Below, one piece after another: positions 12,646 to 17,839 of a stretch of DNA of 17,839 nt; the stretch's first letter is position 1; every line of letters begins with the position of its first letter. The stretch comes from DASVWH01 sp036389715. GTDB lineage: Bacteria; Acidobacteriota; Blastocatellia; Pyrinomonadales; Pyrinomonadaceae. Both the position numbers and the translations under genes were made by a program. The DNA lies in contig DASVWH010000039.1 in NCBI GenBank assembly GCA_036389715.1, forward strand, positions 1-17,839, in the 5' to 3' direction. The notes under the pieces were generated by a model. It saw nothing but the letters and a program-made list of their open reading frames with translations. It did no database searches and was not told the origin of the DNA.

Positions 12646-13256
12646 CAGCGGAAGCCAATGACTCGCGGCCGCCGTCCCTCATCGTAGAGGAGCACCCGCC
12701 GTCCGTCGCGGTCATCCGCATCAATCGCGCCGCTGAGCGCAATTCCCTCTCCATCTCGACGCTGCGTCAACTGGACGCGGCCCTCTCCGCGCTTATCCCG
12801 CGCACAGACATTTCGTCCATCATCCTGACGGGAACCGGCGACGTTTTCGCAGCGGGCGCTGACATCCGCGAGCTGCGCGCGCTGACGCCCGAGACGGCCG
12901 GAGAGTTTGCCGCGCTCGGCCAGCATCTCTTTCAAAAAATCGCGGAGGCCCGGCAACTCACCATCGCCGCAATCAACGGTTACTGCATGGGCGGCGGGCT
13001 GGACCTCGCGCTCTCCTGCGACCTGCGCTTCGCGTCCTCGGGCGCGGTCTTCGCGCATCCGGGCGCACGGCTCGGAATCATCACGGGTTGGGGCGGCACG
13101 CAAAGGCTTCCGGGATTGATCGGCGCGGCCCGCGCCCTTGAGATGTTCACGACCGCCCGCCGCCTGACCAGCGCGGAGGCTTACAGTATCGGGCTGGTCA
13201 GCCGCATCGCGGACCCCGTGCTCGATTACGCGCTCGAATTCGCCGGGCAAAGATGA
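12642..13256 (+). CDS. Short crotonase-fold protein, both catalytic glutamates replaced
   Basis: From the ATG at 12642 (ATGA overlap with the mutase small subunit) the protein has 204 residues, about 55 fewer than a typical enoyl-CoA hydratase; the C-terminal helices used for trimer packing are missing. The oxyanion-hole segments are present (AAGADI 70-75; MGGGLDLALSCD 116-127). The two hydratase glutamates are not: Asp121 stands at the Glu144 position and Gly141 (FAHPGARLG) at the Glu164 position of rat hydratase. Water addition is therefore doubtful; decarboxylase, isomerase or thioesterase chemistry on the mutase product is possible, and mutase operons elsewhere (E. coli scpA-scpB) include a crotonase-fold decarboxylase. 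It could also be a decaying copy. It ends directly at a repeat-rich intergenic region. Confidence 0.8.
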   Translation: MTAEANDSRPPSLIVEEHPPSVAVIRINRAAERNSLSISTLRQLDAALSALIPRTDISSIILTGTGDVFAAGADIRELRALTPETAGEFAALGQHLFQKIAEARQLTIAAINGYCMGGGLDLALSCDLRFASSGAVFAHPGARLGIITGWGGTQRLPGLIGAARALEMFTTARRLTSAEAYSIGLVSRIADPVLDYALEFAGQR

Positions 13257-13259
13257 GCC

Positions 13260-13388
13260 CAGAGTTCAGGATTCATCACGGTCTGCCGTCAGCTTAAAAG
13301 CGATTCCGTCTTCTTTGTCTTCGGAGGGCCGGGCGGGTGAGCTGGACTTCTGACTTTCTAGTTCTCAGCTCTGAGCTTTGAGCCCTGA
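13260..13388. repeat. Degenerate heptanucleotide repeats in a convergent intergenic region
   Basis: From 13347 to 13388 six 7-base units follow each other: cttctga, ctttcta, gttctca, gctctga, gctttga, gccctga. At 13260-13275 the opposite strand shows two to three units of the same type (ccagagt, tcaggat). The array lies between two genes that converge. No proper rho-independent terminator was seen apart from the self-pairing ctcag/ctgag within the array. Confidence 0.6.
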
Positions 13389-13404
13389 ATCGTGCGCTCT
13401 CATT

Positions 13405-14175
13405 TCATTCTTTCTTGAGGAACCTGGCGATGCCCTGGCGGCAGTCTTCGGTCATGCGGGCGATGGCGTTTAAGTCAACGCCGGATTGGAGCGCGGCGTC
13501 GAAGGTCATGCCATCCATGTGATAGAGCAGGCGCTTGGAGAGCAGGACGGCCGAGCGGCTGACCTTCTCGAACCCGGCCGCGTAGTTCTTCATCTCCGCT
13601 TCAAAGCTCTCGTCGTCGAAGACCCGGTTGACCAGGCCGAGGCGCTCGGCTTCGTCTGCGCTGATCTCCGCTCCGCGCGTAATCAACTCGAAGGCGCGCT
13701 TCTCCGAGACGTTGCGGCGCAGGATGGCCATGACCATCGCCGGGACAAAGCCGATCTTGACTTCTGGATAGCCGAAGCGCGCCGAGCGAGCGGCGAGCAC
13801 CAGGTCGCAAGCGGTGGCCAGCCCGCAGCCGCCCGCCAGAGCGCGCCCCCGGACAGCGGCGACGACCGGCACGCGGACGCGACGAATCAACGCGAACAGC
13901 TCCATCAGGGACTCTGCGTCTTCGAGGTTCTCCAGGACGGAGCTTTCGGAGATTTTCTGTAAGGCCGAGAGGTCCGCGCCGGAACAGAAGTCGCGGCCCG
14001 TGCCCGTGATGACGACGACGCGCAGGGCTTCGTCCGCGTCGGCGTCCCTGAGCCGTTCCTTGAGACCGCTGACGAGCGCCGCGTCGAGCGCGTTCCGCTT
14101 CTCGGGCCGGTTGAGAGCGATGAAGGCCGCCGCACCCTCGACCGTGTAAAGTATCGGCTTCTCTTCGTCTTTCAT
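13405..14175 (-). CDS. Enoyl-CoA hydratase/isomerase family protein, LiuC/AtuE-like
   Basis: The 256-residue protein has normal crotonase length. Oxyanion-hole segments are CSGADL (64-69) and LAGGCGLATACD (113-124). The first catalytic Glu position is Gly118, while the second Glu is kept (Glu138 in FGYPEVKIGFVPA). That GGxGL / (S/P)EVxIG pattern is the one of methylglutaconyl-CoA and isohexenylglutaconyl-CoA hydratases (LiuC, AtuE), which suits an operon with AtuA-type genes. The reaction would be hydration of a branched 2-enoyl-CoA from leucine or acyclic terpene breakdown; specificity cannot be read with certainty. It is the last gene of the operon, 39 bases after the hydrolase, with a weak ribosome site. 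Confidence 0.85.
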   Translation of the reverse strand: MKDEEKPILYTVEGAAAFIALNRPEKRNALDAALVSGLKERLRDADADEALRVVVITGTGRDFCSGADLSALQKISESSVLENLEDAESLMELFALIRRVRVPVVAAVRGRALAGGCGLATACDLVLAARSARFGYPEVKIGFVPAMVMAILRRNVSEKRAFELITRGAEISADEAERLGLVNRVFDDESFEAEMKNYAAGFEKVSRSAVLLSKRLLYHMDGMTFDAALQSGVDLNAIARMTEDCRQGIARFLKKE

Positions 14176-14214
14176 CGGTTTTAGCTGTTCTGACCGGAGC
14201 TTCGCCTGTGCGCT

Positions 14215-15126
14215 TTAGGAAGGCAGGGCGAGGAAGCTGGCGAGCGCAGCGTTGACCTCCTCTACGGCTTCGTTTTGGACCCAGTGCGCGCTCGTCCCGA
14301 TGCGCACTTCGCGGTAGGGCGCGTCCACGTAAGCCTTCACGTTGCGCACCGTCTCCGGGACGATGGCATGATCCTGCTCGCCGTAGATGAAGAGCGTCGG
14401 AACGCGGACACGCCCGTCGGATAGCTCCTCGTTCTCGCCGCGCTTCTTGATAAACATCGAAAAGACGTTGGCGCGATAGTAGTTAATCGCCGCCGTCAGA
14501 GTGCCGGGCGCGCGCAGGGCTTCCTTGTAAACGGCGATGTCCGCGTCCGTGAAGCTGCCCGGGCGCGCGACCGTCTTTTTGAAGATGCGCTCGACGAAAG
14601 CGAAGTCCCTGACCTTCATCAACAGTTCGGGCACGCGCGGCAGTTGAAAGAAGAGCATGTACCAGCTTCTGAGCGCCTGCCGGAACGTCATATTAGCGCG
14701 CCAGGCCGCCGTCGGCGGCACTTGCATCGCGACGAGTTTCCAGACTGACGCCGGGTATTTCTGCGCGACGGCCCAGGCGATGGCCGCGCCCCAGTCGTGT
14801 CCGACGACGGCCGCGCTCCGGTGACCGAAATGGCGTATCAGGCCGAGCACGTCGTCAACGAGCGCCTCTATCCTGTAGTCCTCGACGCGTCCGGGCTTAT
14901 CGCTCAAGTTATAACCGCGCAGGTCCGGCGCGACGACCGTGTAACGTTCTCCGAGCGCCGTCAGTTGATGACGCCAGGAGTACCAGCACTCCGGGAAACC
15001 GTGCAGGAGAATGACCAATCTCTCCGCGCCGCTGCCGCCGTGCTCAGCATAATGAAGACGGACTCCGCCTATCTGCGCGTAGCCGTGACGGATGGAAGAG
15101 TCCAGGTTTACCAGTTGACTGCTCAT
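14215..15126 (-). CDS. Alpha/beta hydrolase, epoxide hydrolase type
   Basis: The 303-residue enzyme has the epoxide hydrolase layout: oxyanion motif HGFPE (42-46), DLRGYNLSDKP (68-78), nucleophile motif GHDWGA with Asp111, a cap domain of about 80 residues with possible ring-opening tyrosines (Tyr156 and the NYYRAN pair, 216-217), acid Asp252 (YGEQDHAI) and His281 (SAHWVQNE). An Asp nucleophile excludes ordinary serine esterases; haloalkane or fluoroacetate dehalogenase is an alternative. No signal peptide is present, so it is cytoplasmic. It lies 45 bases after the AtuA C-terminal gene and 39 before the hydratase. GAAGG stands about ten bases before the ATG. Confidence 0.88.
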   Translation of the reverse strand: MSSQLVNLDSSIRHGYAQIGGVRLHYAEHGGSGAERLVILLHGFPECWYSWRHQLTALGERYTVVAPDLRGYNLSDKPGRVEDYRIEALVDDVLGLIRHFGHRSAAVVGHDWGAAIAWAVAQKYPASVWKLVAMQVPPTAAWRANMTFRQALRSWYMLFFQLPRVPELLMKVRDFAFVERIFKKTVARPGSFTDADIAVYKEALRAPGTLTAAINYYRANVFSMFIKKRGENEELSDGRVRVPTLFIYGEQDHAIVPETVRNVKAYVDAPYREVRIGTSAHWVQNEAVEEVNAALASFLALPS

Positions 15127-15171
15127 AGAAACAGCGCCTTCGAGTCGATGCGACGAGGGATTGTGCCCCGC

Positions 15172-15528
15172 TCAATCATCGCCGGGTTGAAGACCGAGCG
15201 CGCGGGCCTCTTCCGCCGCAAGCTCTATCTTCATGCGGAGCAGTGCGGTCGAAAATGTTTTCCCCTGCGCGTCGGTCATTAGCGAAAGCGTGCCGCCGCC
15301 GCCGAGACTCTCGTGCAGTAGAAAGTTGAGCGCGCCCAGATTCGGCAGCTCGAACCGCTCGACGCCGCCCTTGCAGATGCCCTTGAAATGCTCCTTGACG
15401 CGCTCGGCCGTGACCTCTCGCACCAGCAAGGGGTAGTAGTCCGCTTTGAGCGCGATCAGCCCGACATTGGCCGTATCGCCCTTATCACCCGAACGCGCGT
15501 GCGCCAGCTTAACCAGTTGAATTTGCAT
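15172..15528 (-). CDS. AtuA C-terminal-domain protein (free-standing)
   Basis: The 118-residue protein begins MQIQLVKLAHARSGDKGDTA; the ARSGDKGDxAN(V/I)G motif and the later LNFLLHESLGGGGT segment are the small C-terminal ferredoxin-fold-like domain that is fused to DUF1446 in Pseudomonas AtuA. Here it is a separate gene 41 bases after the DUF1446 gene on the same strand, so the two probably work as a complex. The biochemical role of AtuA is not settled; it is required for acyclic terpene use and is found widely with acyl-CoA carboxylase and hydratase genes. The ATG at 15528 has only a weak AGAG upstream. Confidence 0.88.
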   Translation of the reverse strand: MQIQLVKLAHARSGDKGDTANVGLIALKADYYPLLVREVTAERVKEHFKGICKGGVERFELPNLGALNFLLHESLGGGGTLSLMTDAQGKTFSTALLRMKIELAAEEARALGLQPGDD

Positions 15529-15569
15529 AATCTCTAAAGGCGCCCCTTTAATGGCTTCGCGCCGCTCTC

Positions 15570-16937
15570 TCAGGCTTCCGACACCTCGACGCGCGGCGTG
15601 ATCTCGGTCTTCGGAATCAGCGCGGGCCAGTAAGCGACGATCTCTTCGACCTTCGGGCGGCCCCCGGCGAAGCCGGTCACGCCGGGCGGGCCGGTCAGGA
15701 TCAGAGGCGCAATCTCTTTGGTGAATCGCTCGACGGCGCGCCGGTCTGCGCCGCGCACGCCGACGCGCAACTGCACTTCGGGAAGCTCCGGCGAAGGCTC
15801 GCCCGCGAGCGGCCCGTGCGTCGCGTTTGCGCCGACGAACTCCGTCAGCACCTGGTCGAATCTGAGTCCGAGCCTGTCGAGGCGTGCGCGCAGGATTTTA
15901 TCGGCCGCCTGCGCTTTATCAAAAGCGTCGGGCCAGGAATAGACGAGCGTGCCGACCGCCTTGAAGCCCGCCGAATAGCTGATCGAGACCTTGAGAAACT
16001 CCGTCGCCGGACGCCCCTTGATGCCGAAGACGCGCACGCGGTCGGGGCCTGCGTCTTCCAGTTGAATGGTCGTAAAATCGGCGATGCAATCGGGCGTCAG
16101 GTACGCGTGCGGGTCGCCCATCTCGTAGAGCAGCTGTTCCTTGATGGCCGGAACATTGACGCGCCCGCCCGTGCCTTCGTGCTTGGTGATGAAGAAGCTC
16201 CCGTCGGGGAGAGCTTCCGCGATGGGAAAGCCGACGTTGGCCAGGTCCGGGATGTTGCGCCAGTCATACTGGCAATTGCCGCCCGAAGATTGCGCGCCGC
16301 ACTCGATGATGTGTCCGGCAATCGTGCCCGCCGAGAGCCTGTCCCAATCCGTCTCGCGCCAGCCGAATTCGTGAATGATCGGAGCCAGAGTCAGTCCCGT
16401 GTCGGTCGCGCGACCCGTGATGACGATCTGCGCGCCGCCGTTGAGAGCTTCGACCATCGGCCATGCGCCCAGGTAGACGTTGGCGCTCTGGATACGCTCG
16501 CGCACGGTAGAGAGCGGCTCTTCGGTCTCCATGTTGCGCAGCTCTATCCCGCGCTCCAGCAGCTCGTCTATCCGCGGCATGATGTCGTCGCCCGTCACGA
16601 TGCCGATGCGAAACCTGCCGCCGAGGCCGAGCTCACGCGCGACTTCGCGGACCGCATTCGCGCAGCCTTCGACGTTGACGCCCCCCGCGTTCGCCGTCAC
16701 GCGGATATTTCTCTCGACGCAGGCGGGCAGAATCTGCTTCATCAGCGGCACGAAATCTCGCGCATACCCGGCCGCAGGATCACGCGCGCGCTGCTTCTGC
16801 ATGATGGACATGGTGACTTCCGCCAGGTAATCCAGCATCAGGTAGTCTATCTGCCCGCCTTCGACCTGGCGCACGGGCGCATCCAGCGTGTCGCCCCAGA
16901 ACCCCTGCCCGCTTGCGATCCGAATCTTTTCCCTCAT
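15570..16937 (-). CDS. DUF1446 / AtuA-family protein, large part
   Basis: The 455-residue protein (ATG at 16937; a TTG one codon upstream is also possible) matches the AtuA/DUF1446 family throughout: IRIASGQGFWGDT (4-17), VEGGQIDYLMLDYLAEVTMS, VTANAGGVN, GIVTGDD, NVYLGA, VITGRATDTGLTLAP, and SSGGNCQYDW. It lacks the C-terminal small domain, which is the next gene. Family members belong to acyclic terpene (citronellol, geraniol) or leucine/isovalerate-type catabolic operons, but their reaction is unknown. The glycine-rich ATDTG and GGNCQYDW stretches may form the active site. It is the first gene of the four-gene minus-strand operon and its upstream region consists largely of heptanucleotide repeats rather than a clear promoter. 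Confidence 0.9.
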   Translation of the reverse strand: MREKIRIASGQGFWGDTLDAPVRQVEGGQIDYLMLDYLAEVTMSIMQKQRARDPAAGYARDFVPLMKQILPACVERNIRVTANAGGVNVEGCANAVREVARELGLGGRFRIGIVTGDDIMPRIDELLERGIELRNMETEEPLSTVRERIQSANVYLGAWPMVEALNGGAQIVITGRATDTGLTLAPIIHEFGWRETDWDRLSAGTIAGHIIECGAQSSGGNCQYDWRNIPDLANVGFPIAEALPDGSFFITKHEGTGGRVNVPAIKEQLLYEMGDPHAYLTPDCIADFTTIQLEDAGPDRVRVFGIKGRPATEFLKVSISYSAGFKAVGTLVYSWPDAFDKAQAADKILRARLDRLGLRFDQVLTEFVGANATHGPLAGEPSPELPEVQLRVGVRGADRRAVERFTKEIAPLILTGPPGVTGFAGGRPKVEEIVAYWPALIPKTEITPRVEVSEA

Positions 16938-16962
16938 CAATAATTTCCGTAACTTATCAAAA

Positions 16963-17097
16963 GTCGTCGATAGTGAATCGTCAATAGTGAATCGTCAATG
17001 GTAAATAGAAAGAGAAAGAGAGGAGTTGCGCTTGAGAACACGGGCTCTTATCTATTCACGATTTACCATTTACCATTTACGACTTACCATTTACCAG
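16963..17097. repeat. Large imperfect palindrome made of degenerate heptanucleotide repeats
   Basis: Left arm 16963-17008 is a run of 7-base units of the form GTNAATN (gtgaatc, gtcaata, gtgaatc, gtcaatg, gtaaata). Right arm 17052-17097 is the same kind of array on the opposite strand (atttacc, atttacc, atttacg, acttacc, atttacc). Reverse-complementing the right arm gives 32 matches in 46 without a gap. A 43-base purine-rich centre separates them. It lies between the AtuA start and the end of the low-complexity gene. Confidence 0.75.
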
Positions 17098-17210
17098 TTG
17101 AAAGCGGCGCGGGCGGCGCGCCCGTCAAATCAGGGATGCGCCGCCCACGCCGAACGGCCAGACAAGCTGCAATCAGAACAGCAATCCTTGCCGCGGGCTC
17201 TTCTCAAGAG

Positions 17211-17839
17211 TTACGGCGTCGTGTTGCCGCCCATGTTGCCCATATTTCCGTTCATAGTGCCGTTCATATTGCCGCCGGTGTTCGCGTTCATGTTACCGCG
17301 ACGGCCACGACGACGGCCACTCCTGCGGCCCGCGCCAGTGCCAGTGCCAGTTCCCTCGCCAGCGCCCATGCCAGCGCCGCCGCCCGTCGTATTAGCGCCC
17401 ATGTTGCCGCTCGCATCGCCGGCCATGTTGGTGTTATCGGCCGTGCCGCCCATATTGGCATTATCGGTCGCGCCGCCGGTCGTGTTCATGTTGCCCCGCC
17501 GCCTGCGCCCGCCGCGCCGCCGACGCCCGCCGCCAGTGCCAGTGCCGCCGCCCATCGTCGTATCGCCGGTCGTCGTGGCATCTGCGGCAGGAGTACTGGT
17601 GGTATCGCCCGTCATGCCGCCCATCGTATCGGTCGCCGTGCCTGCTGTCCGGCCGCGACGGCCACGCCGACCGCGCCCGCCGCCTCTGGTCCCCGTGGAG
17701 GTAAACGAGAACGGCTGCATCGCGCCCTGAACAGGCGTCAGCGTCAGGCTATTGCCGCTTCTGCGCGCGCGGACAGAGATGATCGGAGGAGGCGCGCCAG
17801 CAGTTTGACCCGGAGCCGGTGCTGTTGATTCGCCGAGCA
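17211..17839 (-). CDS. Low-complexity Arg/Gly/Thr/Asn/Met-rich protein, C-terminal part (start outside window)
   Basis: The frame ends with TAA at 17211 and is open to the window edge (209 codons visible), so the internal Met at 17720 is not necessarily the start; the upstream text includes APPPIISVRARRSGNSLTLTPVQGA. From about 30 residues past that point the sequence is built of three arginine clusters (RGGGRGRRGRRGR, GRRRRGGRRRRGN, GRRSGRRRGRRGN), each followed by Gly/Thr/Asn/Met-rich linkers with repeated GNM, NTTGG and GTGTG elements. No domain is recognisable. Such RGG-like tails bind nucleic acid or polyanions in other proteins; a surface or matrix role is equally possible. The plus-strand frames across it are shadows caused by the repeat composition. 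Confidence 0.65.
   Translation of the reverse strand, partial: LGESTAPAPGQTAGAPPPIISVRARRSGNSLTLTPVQGAMQPFSFTSTGTRGGGRGRRGRRGRTAGTATDTMGGMTGDTTSTPAADATTTGDTTMGGGTGTGGGRRRRGGRRRRGNMNTTGGATDNANMGGTADNTNMAGDASGNMGANTTGGGAGMGAGEGTGTGTGAGRRSGRRRGRRGNMNANTGGNMNGTMNGNMGNMGGNTTP

Noticed and set aside
15816..16943. Long plus-strand open frame of 375 codons
   Set aside because: It lies antisense to the well-supported DUF1446 gene, is very rich in Arg/Asp/Ala and matches nothing; typical shadow frame of GC-rich DNA.
16963..17097. CRISPR array
   Set aside because: Units are only seven bases, degenerate and contiguous with no spacers, and no cas gene is present.
16998..17828. Plus-strand open frames of 276 and 234 codons with Ala/Pro/Val-rich text
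   Set aside because: They start inside the heptad repeat and owe their openness to the repetitive minus-strand gene; composition is a complement of its Gly/Thr/Asn runs.

Overview
The window looks like a moderately GC-rich Gram-negative chromosome, most plausibly Acidobacteriota (Blastocatellia-like). The basis is inference: a Flp/Tad pilus locus, many signal-peptide proteins of unknown family, an acyl-CoA mutase with separate subunits, a DUF1446 (AtuA) gene and degenerate heptanucleotide repeats between genes. No rRNA, tRNA, CRISPR array or insertion sequence was seen.

Bases 1-4617 (all minus strand) are the leading end of a Tad/Flp pilus locus with its regulator. In transcription order they hold a sigma-54 activator with GAF, AAA+ and Fis-type HTH domains, a short M50 (site-2-protease-like) membrane protein, a terminator, two near-identical 18-bp enhancer-like sites, a good sigma-54 promoter, a small two-helix membrane protein, two tandem Flp pilin genes too short for routine ORF calling, the prepilin peptidase CpaA, and CpaB, which runs off the window. 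Hairpins stand before, between and after the pilin genes. The layout suggests that the linked activator switches on pilin transcription.

Bases 4618-9404 (plus strand) hold a 640-base regulatory gap, a secreted 609-aa protein of unknown function, a small TonB-C-terminal-like protein that appears frameshifted, a phosphoglucomutase/phosphomannomutase, and a FtsB/DivIC-like division protein that overlaps it and starts at TTG.

Bases 9405-13256 (plus strand) form an acyl-CoA mutase cluster: large subunit, a secreted DUF3298-like protein, the B12-binding small subunit, and a short crotonase-fold protein overlapping it by 4 bases. Active-site positions in the large subunit (Phe90, Gln208, Ala117) match isobutyryl-CoA mutase rather than methylmalonyl-CoA mutase.

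Bases 13405-16937 (minus strand) form a four-gene catabolic operon: AtuA/DUF1446 large part, separate AtuA C-terminal-domain protein, epoxide-hydrolase-type alpha/beta hydrolase, and a LiuC/AtuE-like enoyl-CoA hydratase. This suggests breakdown of branched acyl-CoAs or isoprenoids. Both flanks of this operon carry inverted arrays of degenerate 7-base repeats.

Bases 17211-17839 (minus strand) encode the C-terminal part of an extremely low-complexity Arg/Gly/Thr/Asn/Met-rich protein.
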